NCBI GenBank assembly: GCA_037976565.1
Contig: CP137672.1
Span: forward strand, 30,261,218-30,325,217
DNA length: 64,000 nucleotides
Direction: 5' to 3'
From: Mesocentrotus franciscanus
Lineage: Eukaryota; Echinodermata; Echinoidea; Camarodonta; Strongylocentrotidae
Every line of letters begins with the position of its first letter. The first letter of the stretch is position 1. The position numbers and the translations under genes were made by a program. The notes below the pieces were generated by a model. The model saw only the letters and a program-made list of their open reading frames with translations, was not told where the DNA came from and did not search any database. Below, one piece after another: positions 1-11,860 of this stretch.

Positions 1-1275
1 CTTCTTCTCCCCCGCCCCCGCTTAAAAAAAAAGAGAGAAGGGAAAGGGAATTTTTCCCGCCAACAAGGTGTAGATCGGGGGGCGGGGCATTAGTGTCCTG
101 CCAGTGTCACAATAAAATTCAAACGTGGTCCATTTCTTATTCGATACCGGTGATTTACAAATGTTGCTGAAATGACATAATTTTCCGAGATTTTTCCTCA
201 CTTTTTAGTAAATTATACTTTTTTATGCGTTTGTTGGAAAATTACAAATTCCTAAATTTACAGTCAGGCAAGAAATATGCTTATTTAGAGGCCTTCATGT
301 CAGGGCCAGAACGACGGGGCTCGGGGCCTCGAGCTCCGCCCCCCACTTTTTGGAAAAAGTATACTACAGAGAAATAGAAAGAAAGAGTGAAAGAAAGAAA
401 GAATAGTGACCTGCCAGTGTCACAAAATAATGAGGTATCAAAATATGCTCATCTGACCGTGATTAAATGCCTAAAACCCCTGAGCTTCCGGAGGCTCTGT
501 CCCCTGGATTCCACCTAGGGCCCTAACGCGGGCCTCTGGATGCTCATCTGACGGTAATTTAATGCCTAAAACCCTGAGCTTCTGGGGACCCCACGCCAAT
601 TAGTGTCCTGCCAGTGTCACAAATAAGGTATCAAAAAAATGCTCATCTGACCGTAATTAAACGCCTAAAACCCCTGAGCTTCCGGGGGCTCTGCCCCTGG
701 ACCTAACCAAGGGCCTTAAAGCGGGCCCCTGGATGCTCATCTAACGGTAATTTAATGCCTAAAACCCCCGAGCCTCTGGGGACCCCACGCCAATTAGTGT
801 CCTGCCAGTGTCACAAATAAGGTATCAAAAAAATGCTCATCTGACCGTTATGTAATGCCTAAAACCCTTGAGCTTCCGGGGGCTCCGCCCGCTGGACCCC
901 ACGCCAATTAGTGACCTGCCAGTGTCATGAATAAGGTATCAAAATATGCTCATCTGACCGTAATTAAACGCCTAAAATCCCTGAGCTTCCGGGGGCTCTG
1001 CCCCCTGGACCCAACCAATGGCCCTAAGCCAGGCCCCTGGATACTCATCTGACAGTAATTTATTGCCTAAAACCCCTGAGCTTCCGGTGACTCTGCTCCT
1101 TGACCCCTGCCGTGGCTTTTCCCCTAGACCCCACGCCAATTTACACTACGCTCTACCTGATCGTAAATATTTTAGCCTCCCCCACCCACTTTGAAAAACG
1201 TTCAGTGGGGCCTGCATATAAGAGTGGGGTGATGCGGATTTTTTGTCTGCCAGCCCCCCCCCCCAAAAAAAAAAA
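1..1275 (+). repeat. Left inverted arm of the foldback element
   Basis: Outer non-repeated part at 1-430, subrepeat array at about 430-1,130, inner unique part at 1,140-1,275 ending in a C-run and an A-run. The subrepeats carry recurring phrases such as CCTGCCAGTGTCAC, GCTCATCTGACCGT and CCTGAGCTTCCGG, each returning roughly every 90 to 200 bases in imperfect copies. Confidence 0.85.
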
Positions 1276-2870
1276 TTGACCTGTGACCTTAGACCTTTTA
1301 CCTACTAACCCTATTTCTAATCAGATCGTCGAACGTCAAAACAATGTTACCATTCAAATTTACATAAGCTAAAAAGCCTTTACTCAACTTAATTTGTCAA
1401 TGAGTTTAAATCGAACACTGAGATAAACGTAAATGATATTTCACATTAAATAAAATTCCAAATGATCAGCAAGATCATAATGATGCAAACTTTACGAGTT
1501 TGAAAATAAAAAAACACATTTGAAAATGTATTTTCAACGTATATTTATATCCAGTACATATTTGAGATCTCTTGGTTTTTTTCTTATAAAAACTGCAAAA
1601 TTGTGAACTCACCTACAGTGTTTTGCGTAGTTATGTAATTCTGCAATTTGAACAAAAAGCACCATTTACATAGTAAGAACAAAATCTTCGTTTTCGGCAT
1701 AAATATAAAGTTTCTTGACACCAAATTTTGATGGCTGAATCCCTCGTACATACCAATTGCAATTGCGCTCTCAGTATTTATACGGTTACGGTAGTGACTA
1801 TATAACGCGAATTGTTTGTGTTAGCGTGTACGCGTGCAGGTCAACTCGTCAATATGCATTGACCTTTCGATTCATATCTTTTTTAAAATTCAGAATACAG
1901 TTTACAACTAAATTATTCATACAAGTTCAGTACTTTTTAAAGTATGTTTAAAATTAATATATCCCGGTTCATATGTTTCTTGAGAATATGACATATCAAA
2001 TCATGCGTCTAAAAATTTCAACAAATGCCCTAATTCTTATTCTTATTCTTTACTGAGTTGCGAAAAACACAAAAAACATCACATTTATAAAGGGTATGAA
2101 TAAATAGTTGTTAACTGTATGGCCATTTACGGGGTGTCCGGTTATTAGGTCAAGTGACCATACATATTTCCATGCATTGACCTGCATAGAATGAATATGG
2201 TGCTGCATTCATTACTGGCTATTGTATAAGCAGAGCGTCAGTGCAAAACATCAGCCATCTTGTTATTCCGGCATCTCAAACAGGTGATTTCTACGAGCTG
2301 TTCTATTTAATTACGTCTGCGTGTCCCTCTTTTGAATAATTGGAGGAGCTTTGTCCGACAAAGCAACAACTTATGCATACCAAATTGTGCTTAACAACAG
2401 AAAGTGCTCACCTGTCTGTAAAAGCTGAATCAAATATATCTTGTCAAAATATGTTGAGCAAGTATATCCTTGCATTTGAATGCATTACCCAAATGATCTA
2501 TCAATAGGAACCCATTGAATTGGCTGCACTTTACGGCTGGGTGCCCTATATACTAGGCTATATTGTAGCTAAGATACGGGTCAGTTGGTACCTCACAAGT
2601 GAAAGGAAACCTCAACCCAAAGAATAAGTTTAGGTATTCTGAAAATGAGATGTATTCCTGCCCTTTGATGTACAATATTCCTTACGAAAATGTACAAGAG
2701 ATATATAAATGATTTTTTTTTGGCATGATGTGATGTCTTTTAGCATGACATGGGTGCAGCCATTTTCTTGAAAATGTGATGTACCAGTTAAAGTTGTACA
2801 TGTATCATGCACCAAGCTTCAGTTGGAAAGACTTTTTAAATCAATTACAAAACCATAAGAGTACCGAAGC

Positions 2871-3245
2871 TGTGACGTCATAAAAATCAATTTTCGGAAT
2901 TTTCAATTTTTTTTCATTTTCCGAAAGAGCATCAAATAATGTCCAAATGTTGAAAACCAATTGAATATCTTAAGTATTTGCCGAGATATGACCATCTGAA
3001 TAAATAGATTGCCTATAGGAACTCAGTGACAGTGTTATATTGCTCTGGCTCCTAATGTTATGAACCAGAGCAATATAACACTGAGTTCCCATAGGCAATC
3101 TTTTTATTCAGATGGTCATATCTGAGCCAATACTTAACCTATTCAATTGGTTTTCGACATTTGGACAATATTTTTGGTGGTCTTTCGGAAAATGAAGAAA
3201 AAATTGAGAAATTCCAAAAATAGATTTTTTTTTGATGACGTCACA
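2871..3245. mobile_element. Palindromic MITE-like element inside the foldback core
   Basis: Seen: an imperfect inverted repeat with arms of about 180 bases, starting GTGACGTCA and ending TGACGTCAC, with its centre near 3,050-3,065. The innermost part (CCAGAGCAATATAACACTGA on the right side) is almost perfect. The arms contain no ORF. Inferred: an independent hairpin transposon inserted into, or forming part of, the centre of the larger element. Confidence 0.75.
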
Positions 3246-3880
3246 CTTCACCACTCTTCTTTTCAATGAAGAAAAATCATAGCTGAGAAGATAGACATAG
3301 TATTTTGGTGAAAAATATATAACTGGGGAAGAATTGTAACCAATTCATTTAAAAATACTAAAATACAGCAGTTGACAAATCTTTTTTACATTTATGAGAA
3401 ACCTTCACCCCAAAACAGCACCAACTTATCTATGCAATTTACGTTCTGGCAATTGTAGTACAAAGGATAATAGCAGTTGAATGAAAATAATGCTTCATCA
3501 CCACACATGCACACCTGGAAAATGGCGATGCCCATGTTAATTGTGCTGAGAAACTGTACATTATTCTTGCTTTATGCCTCTCTCATACACTTTGGTGGGA
3601 CTCTCTTGTAGATTAATGGGCAAGAATATAATAAATCTCTCAGAATAAGTAAAGTTATTTTTGGGGGTGAGGTTTCCTTTTTACTATTCTGACATCATTA
3701 TTTTGAACAAAATGTCGACTCCCGTGGGAGAATGGCGAGCAAGAAAACTGAAAACATTTTAGAGACTGTTTTCCTTGCTCTTCAACTAGGAGTAAATTCA
3801 AGATTTGTTTTACCTGCTTACAATTTTGAATAAGACTATCAGCTAATGTTTATTGGGTTTTATGTCTCATGACGCACCAG

Positions 3881-4011
3881 GGCATCGTTTCATGAAATCG
3901 TCATGATTACAAGTTCACCGACATCCCATTGAAACGCGTGTAAAACTTAATACACGTACTTTAATGAGATGTCCAGGAACTTGTGCTTATGACGGTTTCG
4001 TGAAACGCTAC
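3881..4011. mobile_element. Short palindromic MITE (GTTTCA type)
   Basis: About 52 bases at each end are imperfect inverted repeats. The left arm has ATCGTTTCATGAAATCGTCA and the right arm ends TGACGGTTTCGTGAAACGCT. The spacer is short. It resembles the hairpin elements at 56,575 and 58,374, which also begin with a GTTTCA-A/T-AAAG motif. Confidence 0.65.
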
Positions 4012-4018
4012 ACAATTG

Positions 4019-4560
4019 ACTTAAAGGGAAATCCAATCCAAATAGACAACTAATCTAAAACAAAGCAGAAAATAAATAGAAGCAAACTGATCAAAGTTTC
4101 AATTAAATCCGACTAAGTATAACTAAGAAAGTTATGATTTTTTTTAAAGTTGTATGGGCACTTCAAATTGGCTGAAGCGGTAATGTCAATGTGATGTAGT
4201 GCCGGACTACTTTCCCATCTGTTCCAACATATAAAATGACTAAAATTTAAATTTTTCAAAAATTTTATTGTTCAGAGGGTCTATTCTTTTTAGAGGACCT
4301 ATAATAATATGCTATCTATAATATTTTCTGAGTAGTGCCCCAAGGGAGAAGGAACTAACGAGAAAAACAGAAATTAATGATATGTTTGTACACGGCAAAT
4401 GGGAGAGTTATCCATGTCCTACGTCACAATCCACTGACCGATCTACCAATTTGAAATTCGCATAGACTTTAATAGTGATCTCATATTTCAAACATTCATA
4501 ACTTCCGATTCATTTCAAACTTTTGCCTTTCTGTTGTTGTTATTTTTCAGCTTTCATACA
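4019..4560. repeat. Partial TTAAAGGG-type MITE
   Basis: The stretch starts TTAAAGGGAAATCCAATCCA and continues with phrases (cross-reference to 23,753 and 28,252) about OH-rich AT sequence, AACTAAGAAAGTTATGA and a mirrored CATTCATAACTTCCGATTCA near 4,494. The two ends are related in inverted orientation but are diverged, and the right terminal motif is not visible before the foldback arm starts. Probably a degenerate relative of the 780-bp family. Confidence 0.4.
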
Positions 4561-4605
4561 AATCAGTTCCCACAGGATGGTTTCGCTTCGGAATTCGTAT
4601 AAGGT

Positions 4606-6605
4606 AATGTTTTTTTTTTTTTGGGGGGGGGGCTGGCAGACAAAAAATCCGCATCACCCCCCTCTTATATGCAGGCCCCACTGAACGTTTTTCAAAGTGG
4701 GTGGGGAGGCTAAAATATTTACGATCAGGTAGAGCGTAGTGTAAATTGGCGTGGGGTCTAGGGAAAGCCACGGCAGGGGTCAAGGAGCAGAGTCACCGGA
4801 AGCTCAGGATTTGAGGCATTTTATAACGTTCATTGAGCATTCAGGGGCCCGCCTTAGGCCCCTGGTGGGGTCGAGGGCGGAGCCCCGGAAGCTCAGGGTT
4901 TTAGGCATTTATTACGGTCAGATGACCATATTTTGATACCCTATTTGTGACACTGGCAGGTCACTAATTGGCGTGGGGTCCAGGGGGCGGAGCCCCGGAA
5001 GCTCGGGGGTTTTAGGCAATAAATTACTGTCAGATGAGTATCCAGGGGCCTGGCTTAGGGCCATTGGTTGGGTCCAGGGGGCAGAGCCCCTGGAAGCTCA
5101 GGGATTTTAGGCGTTTAATTACGGTCAGATGAGCATATTTTGATACCTTATTCATGACACTGGCAGGTCACTAATTGGCGTGGGGTTCAGGGCTGAGCCC
5201 CTGAAACTCAGAGATTTGAGGCATTTTATAACGGTCATTGAGCATTCAGGGGCTCGCCTTAGGCCCCTGGTGGGGTCGAGGGCAGAGCCCGGAAGCTCAG
5301 GGTTTGGCATTTAATTACGGTCAGATGAGCATATTTTGATACACTATTTGTAACACTGGCAGGTCACTAATTGGCGTGGGGTCCAGGGGGCGGAGCCCCC
5401 GGAAGTTCAGGGGTTTTAGGCAATGAATTACTGTTAGATGAGTATCCAGGGGCCCGCTTTAGGGCCCTTGGTTAGGTCCAGGGGGCAGAGCCACCGGAAG
5501 TTCAGGGGTTTTAGGCATAAAATTACCGTCAGATGAGCATCTAGGGGCCCGTTTTAGGCCCTAGGTGGGTCCAGAGGGCAGAGCCCCTGGAAGCTCTGGG
5601 GTTTTAGGCATTTAACTAAGGTCAGATGAGCATATTTTGATAACCTATTTGTGACACTGGCAGGTCACTAATCGGCGTGGGCTCCAGGGGGCGGAGCCCC
5701 CAGAAGCTCAGGGGTTTAAGGCAATAAATTACTGTCAAATGAGTATCCAGGGCCCGCCTTAGGCCATTGGTAGGGTCCAGGGGCAGAGCCCCGGAAGCTC
5801 AGGGTTTTAGGCGTTTAATTACGGTCATATGAGCTTATTTTGATACTTATTTGTGACACTGGCAGGACACTAATTGGCGTGGGGTCCAGGGCGGAGCCCC
5901 AGAAGCTCAGGGTTTTAGGCATTTTATAACGGTCAGATAAGATCACAGGGGCCGCCTTAAGGCCCCTGGTGGGCCAGAGGCAGAGCCCCGGAAGCTCAGG
6001 GGTTTTAGGCATTTAATTACGGTCAGATGAGCATATTTTGATACCTTATTTGGGACACTGGCAGGTCACTTATTGGCGTGGGGAACCAGCGGGCGGAGCC
6101 CCCGGAAGCTCAAGGGTTTTAGGCATTACATTAGGCATTACAAAATGAGCATATTTTGATACCTCATTATTTTGTGACACTGGCAAGTCACTATTCTTTC
6201 TTTCTTTCTCTCTTTCTTTCTATTTCTCTTTAGTATACTTTTTCCAAAAAAAGTTGGGGCGGAGCTCGAGGCCCCGGAGCCCCGTCGTTCTGCGGGCTCT
6301 GTCATGAAGGCCTCTAAATAAGCATATTTCTTGCCTGACTGTAAATTTAGGAATTTGTAATTTTCCAACAAACGCATAAAAAACTATAATTTACTAAAAA
6401 GTGAGGAAAAATCTCGGAAAATTATGTCATTTCAGCAACATTTGTAAATCACCGGTATCGAATAAGAAATGGACCACGTTTGAATTTTATTGTGACACTG
6501 GCAGGACACTAATGGCCCCATCAATACTCTAGTGGCCCCCACCCCCGATCTACACCTTGTTGGCGGGAAAATTCTTTCCCTTCTCTTTTTTTAAGCGGGG
6601 CGGTG
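4606..6605 (-). repeat. Right inverted arm of the foldback element
   Basis: Reverse complement of 1-1,275, with extra internal subrepeats between about 4,750 and 6,180. TGACACTGGCAGG recurs near 4,948, 5,156, 5,653, 5,854, 6,054 and 6,175. A shorter phrase around AAGCTCAGGGGTTTTAGGCA returns about every 95 to 110 bases. A (TTTC)n run near 6,195-6,235 mirrors the (GAAA)n run of the left arm. Confidence 0.85.
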
Positions 6606-6884
6606 GGGAGGCAAGGGCCTTTAGCCCCCGATCCACAACTTGTCGGCGGGAAAATTGCAACTGATATCCCCTTCTTTCTTTTCTTCTTCCTCTTTTTTTC
6701 CTTCCTTTATCTCCTCTTTTCCTTTTTCTTTCCCTTTCCTTCCTTCTCTCTTATTTTTGTGATGGGGGCAACAGCCTGGGAGGCAAGGCCCTTTCGGCCC
6801 CCCGATCTCCTTCTTTTCCCCCATTTTCTTTTCTTCTTCCTCTTCTTTCGTTCCCTTTCTCTCCTCTTTCCCTTTCCCTTCTTT
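6606..6884. repeat. Degenerate repeated outer units, pyrimidine rich
   Basis: Two further partial copies of the arm's outermost motif (GGGAGGCAAGG, then a CCCCCGATC motif, then a T/C-rich run) follow each other at about 6,605-6,760 and 6,765-6,880. They end where the (TTTCAG)n tail of the LINE begins. The 123-residue and 112-residue ORFs here are low-complexity Phe/Leu or Lys/Glu runs and are not taken as genes. Confidence 0.6.
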
Positions 6885-9545
6885 CAGTTTCAGTTTCAGT
6901 TTATTTTTTTCATTTCCAACAGAACAGTAATTTTGACAAGAAATCAGTATACAATTCAATATTCAATAATATAATACATTTTACATGGTTTAGAATTGTG
7001 AAATAGAAAGTATACATAAATATCCAGTACAATGGTTTTTAAAGAGGTTTTTCAAGATAGCCCTGTGGAAATGGAGGGATCCACTGAAAAGCAGAGCTTG
7101 TAAAATGTGGATCCTCAAAAAAATGACAAACATAATTTTTGTAACATCTAAATATATTGACTTGAAAGAAAAGAAAAAAATATATATACACCTGTATATA
7201 TATATATAATAGATTACCAAAAAGTGGCAGAATAATAATACAATTATAAATCCGTAATTTGAAAAACTTGTTATGACACTTTTATGGTTAATATTGGAAA
7301 GGTCAAAAGAGACAATGACGACTGACAGATAAGACATAAGTGTATAATAATAATAGAAAAATATATAAGACAACAGAAAATAAAGCAAGGAAACAGAGAA
7401 ATGAAAGAATAGAAAATGTTGCTGCATATGTGAAGAGTAAAGAAAAAGAGAGGAGAGGTGGGTGGAGAGGAGAAGAAAGGAGAGTGAGAGAGAGCGCACA
7501 CGATGTAAATACTGCAGGGTATCGAGCATAATTATAGTAAGATACATATAGAGCGTAAAAAAAGACGTGACGGGAAGGATTTAAAGAAGGCAAGACATGA
7601 TTTGACAAAGCACTGATATTAATTTGTATTGTAAGGAAGTATAAGAAACAATTTCAATTTCCTCTTAAATGAATTAAGAGAGGGGCAAGTTGAATGTCAT
7701 TATGGAGAGAGTTCCAGAATTTTGGGGCTGTATAAATAAACGTGTTTTGAGCTAGAAGGGTTCTCAGCAAAGGTAGATGAAAGTCATTACAATGCCGAGT
7801 TGGGTACTTATGAGAGGATTTATTTAGGGTGAACATATCATCAAAAACGAAAGGAAGCATGTTGTTATTATAAGAATACATAAACTGGCCCAACTGAAAG
7901 AAATAAAGATCTTTAACTTTTAATATTTTATTTGAAAAGAAAAGAGGATCCGTATGAGAGCGAAAATGAGAAAGGCAAATGATACGAAGGGCTTTCTTTT
8001 GTAATAATAAGACTCTGTTTAACAAAGTTTGGTGTGTATTGCCCCATACCAGGAGTCCATAATTTAGATATGGTAAGACCAGAGAGGAATAAAGCGTAAG
8101 TAAGGAAGAAGATGGGAGATGAGTTTTTAATCTATTCATGACACCAATATTACGAGATATAGTTTTGCAGATGTTGTCAATATGGTACTTCCAGGAGAGT
8201 TTATTGTCGACTGTTACGCCCAAAAATTTAGTGTAGGAAACACTCTCCAACGGGAAGTCATCGAATACAATGTTGCTTGGCAGGGAGTCTATAGTATTAC
8301 TGAACAACATATAATTAGTTTTTGGAGATTAAGTGAAAGTTTGTTTGCTCTGATCCATTGTAGAATCAAAGATAGTTCAGAATTAACCGTTTGCATAAGG
8401 GTGTATGGATTGTTGTGGGAAAAGAACAGATTCGTGTCGTCAGCAAAAAGTACAAACGATAAAATATGAGATGATCTGCAGAAATCATTTATATATAAAA
8501 TAAATAAAAGTGGACCTAGGAGGCTTCCTGTGGAACGCCACAGCTAATATTACATAAATCTGATGTACAATCGTTTAAAAGACATATTGCTTTCTGTTAG
8601 AAAGATAGTTCCTGAACCACTCCAAAGCCTTTCCACGTACACCGTAATGGGAAAGTTTATAAAGTAATATATCGTGGTTTATTGTGTCAAAGGCCTTGGA
8701 GAAGTCCAGGAAAATACCAACCGTATGAGATGATTTATCAATAGCATGAGCTACTTTCTCCACAAAAGATAATAAAGCATGAATGGTACTATGTTTTCCC
8801 TAAACCCAAATTGAAAATTGGAGAAAACATTATAATCGTTTAGGAAGGCAATTGTTCTAATATATATGATTTTCTCCAAGATCTTAGAGAAAGAAGATAA
8901 CAAGGAGATCGGTCGATAGTTGTTTACATTTAGTTTGTCCCCTTTTTAAATAAAGGAATAACTTTGGCGATTTTCATAGAGTTGGGAATTTGCCCGTGTA
9001 GCAAAGACAGATTAAATATATGAACCAGGGGATCTACTATAAATGGTATAATGGCTTTAAGGATGACATTATTGATATCATCGTAGCCAGAACTTTTCTT
9101 GTTGTCTAGGTTTGAAACGATATCTATAATTTCATGTGTATATGTCGGAGTAAAAATATAGAACTCTGGTTAGCTGGACCAAGAAAATCTGTAAAATGTT
9201 TATTGGAAGGAGGTATATTTTTGGCAAGATTATCCCCTATGGAGGAAAAGTGGTTATTAAATATATTAGCAATGTTGACAGGTTCCTGTACAATTTCATC
9301 ATTAAGTTTTATTTCCGTTATAACGGCTTCATTGTTTGCCACATTCATTGCTTGTTTGAGGACTTTCCAAGTGTTTTTCATATCATGTTTATGTAGTTCA
9401 AGTTGGTTTATAAAGTATTTTTTCTTTTCTAAACGTATGATTTTAGTCAAAGTATTTTTATAGGATGTATATTTATGTTTAGTTATGTCTGTACCTTTTG
9501 ATTTGTGCTTATAATAAAGATTTCTTTTCCTTCTGTCTCTCTCTT
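6885..9545 (-). mobile_element. 5'-truncated CR1/L2-like LINE
   Basis: Read on the minus strand. A pre-reverse-transcriptase linker lies at about 9,540-9,130. Reverse transcriptase follows, with FLDFSKAFDTINHDILLYKL near 8,700 and a FADDTNLF catalytic box near 8,430. A C-terminal thumb-like part lies at 8,310-7,654, including KFLGVTVDNKLSW and APKFWNSLH. The reading frame is broken, with a frame change just before the FADDTNLF box and further stops in the linker, so no active enzyme is made. The 3' end is (TGAAAC)n after AAATAAAC at 6,885-6,905. Known: CR1/L2-type elements end in short tandem repeats instead of poly(A). The 5' part (endonuclease and ORF1) is missing; homology stops at the G-run near 9,560. 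Inferred: an old insertion in the jockey superfamily. Confidence 0.88.
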
Positions 9546-10115
9546 TTTTCTTTTTCTTTGCGGGGGGGGGGGGGGCAAGGCCCGCTCGCCCTCCCCCCCT
9601 GGATCCGCGCCTGTGGAACATTCCCTCCGGAAATGACCCTCCTCGACACATCCAAAACAAACCCTGAGCGCAGGCGACTGCGTATCACCGCGTACCGCCT
9701 AGAGCTGCCGCGATCTTCTCTAAGATCTTCTCTAGGCCGGAAATACGGGTATCCAGACTTTTCGCTAAACTGGATATACGGTTATTTACTAGTGTTAATG
9801 TTAGTGGCCACTAAGGCCCATTAGTGACTATAAAAAACATATGCTCTAGCTTCCTGGCTGTTTGGGAATATGTCAGTTTACAACAGAAATGGAGAAACGC
9901 GCATTTTATTGAAAATCATGTGATATCACGAACATTTATAAATCACAAAATAAGTCATGGTTTAATTTTATTTGGGCTAGCGCCCCCCCCACCAGTACGC
10001 CAGTGCTGTATATATATATATATTTATAATAGCTATCTAATATTTGTAGAGGGCCCCGTCTGCTTTGCAAACATTAGAAATTGAGACATGTTAAAGTATA
10101 AATGAGTTATGGTAG
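9546..10115. other. Geneless repeat sequence with G/C homopolymers
   Basis: Starts with a run of about 14 G, followed by CCCTGGATCCGCGCCTG at 9,597, a motif that recurs at repeat borders in this window. Also holds a duplicated GATCTTCTCTAA at 9,712-9,735 and a (TA)n run near 10,008-10,022. No convincing gene. Confidence 0.5.
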
Positions 10116-11860
10116 CAGCAGTTGCCAAAAGAGAGAGAGAGAGAAAGAGAAAATAAAAAGTGTTTCGGGTGTGGGGTGAGTGCAATGGAGGGTGTGTGTG
10201 TGCGTGCGTTTGTTTGTTGTGTGTGTTTTGTTTTTTGTATGTGTGTATGTGCGTACGTGTAAGTGAATGTGTGTAATGGGGAGGGATAGATAGGCAGGGC
10301 GGGGTGGTGCGAAGTATGATGGGGGATGGGGGTGGTCAGGGGTCCTTAGGGGGAGGGGTTGGGTAGATGTCCCTTGAGTTGAGGCCATTTTGGTGGTCGA
10401 AGGAAGGAAGATATAGGAACTTTAAGTACCCATTGTATGATGGATTCTATTATGTTTTCTTTAATTTTATGTTATATTGTTCCATTCCTTGATTATTTGT
10501 ATATTATCAGTGTCCCTATGTTTCCATTCATCGTTATGGAATGGATTTGAGTTTTTTTTTTTTCGTTTTTTTTCTGTATTGAATTGTTTAATGAGATATA
10601 AATAAGCTGTATTAAGAACAAAACAAAAATATACAAAGAATTTTGGGCGAGGAAGGGGATTTTAGGGGGAGGGGTGTCTTTTTTTGTTTTTTTAGGGGGA
10701 GGGGGTTTTAGGGGGAGAGGGAGTTTGAGGTATTTTATGTTATATTGTTTCAATTCTGTCATTATTTGTCATGTTATTCGAAACGTATGAGCTTGTTTTT
10801 GTATTATCTATAAAATGTAATTTTGTTTTCTATGAATTTGTTGAATGGAAGCACCATAAATAATATTCAACAACAACAAAATATAGGTTACCCTTGCCTG
10901 GACTTTGTGTTTTCTTGCACTGTATAATATATAATTTGCAATTGTTAATATCAATAACAGTTATTTTTAGCAAGTAATTTTTAAGGGGTAAGTGCTTTAA
11001 GACCTTGTTCAGGGGATGTGTTCGAGGGGGATTATTTAGGGGGTAAATTTGTTGACCAATGGAAAGGGGTTTCGGGAAAACTTGTGGTAACGGGTGTGTA
11101 CAAGATATATATTTTAACTGGCCTTGGGGGAGTTTGGGAAGGTGGGGCTTCGGTGTTCTTGCATTCATTTTTCACATGTGCCTCGCACTTTTTTTTTTTT
11201 GGGGGTGGCTTGAGACCTCCAACACACTTAAACTCCCCCTCCCCCATCTCTCTCTCTCTCTCTCCTTCCCTCACTTACCGATCCCTCTTTCCCCTTACCC
11301 TCTTTCTGTGTGTGGGAAAGGGAGGTACGTAGGCGTGTTCCCCCTCTCTCTTTCTCTCTTACCGTTCCCTCCAACCTCAGATTCTTCTCTGTATATCTCA
11401 CTCTTCAAACACTGAACCGACATATTATACCTGTGTGCGTTTGCGTGGTGTGTATCCAGCTCTCTCTCTCTCTCTCTCTTCTCTCTAATTCCCGCCTCTC
11501 TTTTTACTTTTGTTTTTCTCTAGATCTCTCCCTCCCTCTCTCGTTCCCTTTTAAATATATATATATATATATATTGTCTATCGCCCCCTATATTGTCCCC
11601 TCTCCGTCGATCTTCTCTCTGCGTCAGGATGCATCTCTCTCTCCACTTCACTCTCAGTCCCCAAACATTTCCTGATGTCTCTCTCTGTCCATCTTCTTCC
11701 CTATCCCTCTCATTATTACCCCCATCGGTTCTGACTAGGACAATTACCCCCCTCCCCCCGAACAATCACCCCCGAGCAATTTCCAAAGGACATGCAGTCA
11801 CCAACAATTAACGACAACCACCCCCCCCCCTCCGAAGACACAAGCACACACGCATACACA
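10116..11860. repeat. Low-complexity tract (GA/CT, GT, TA and G-run rich)
   Basis: Contains (GA)n at 10,130-10,150, GT-rich sequence at 10,190-10,270, repeated TTTAGGGGGAGGGG phrases at 10,655-10,725, (CT)n at 11,248-11,266 and 11,459-11,482, and (TA)n at 11,555-11,576. The ORFs across it are strand-symmetric low-complexity shadows with no recognisable domain. No gene is called. Confidence 0.7.

Larger units (their letters stand above)
1..6884. mobile_element. Large foldback-type DNA element with long inverted arms
   Basis: Seen: the first 1,275 bases reappear, reverse-complemented, at about 4,606-6,605. The match includes the unique outer stretch (1-300 against 6,300-6,600) and the inner stretch (1,140-1,275 against 4,606-4,745). 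Between the arms is about 3.3 kb without a convincing coding region. The right arm is longer because it holds more tandem subrepeats. Beyond 6,605 two further degenerate copies of the outermost G/C-rich plus pyrimidine-rich unit run on to about 6,880, where a LINE begins. The true left end is probably cut off by the window start. Known: foldback elements, including the TU elements described in sea urchins, have long inverted arms built of tandem repeats. Inferred: this is a non-autonomous member of that structural class. No transposase was seen and the superfamily is not assigned. Short ORFs inside the arms are repeat artefacts. Confidence 0.8.

Noticed and set aside
430..1130. CRISPR-like array of regularly spaced repeats
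   Set aside because: The repeats are long, diverged and directly adjoining, occur in inverted arms, and the genome is clearly animal.
6603..7608. Overlapping ORFs of 62-185 residues on both strands
   Set aside because: Low-complexity pyrimidine-rich sequence and the LINE 3' untranslated region; no domain seen.
11018..11811. ORFs of 72-121 residues in CT-rich sequence
   Set aside because: Open in several overlapping frames on both strands, with Ser/Leu/Pro or Arg/Glu low complexity; no homologous family recognised.
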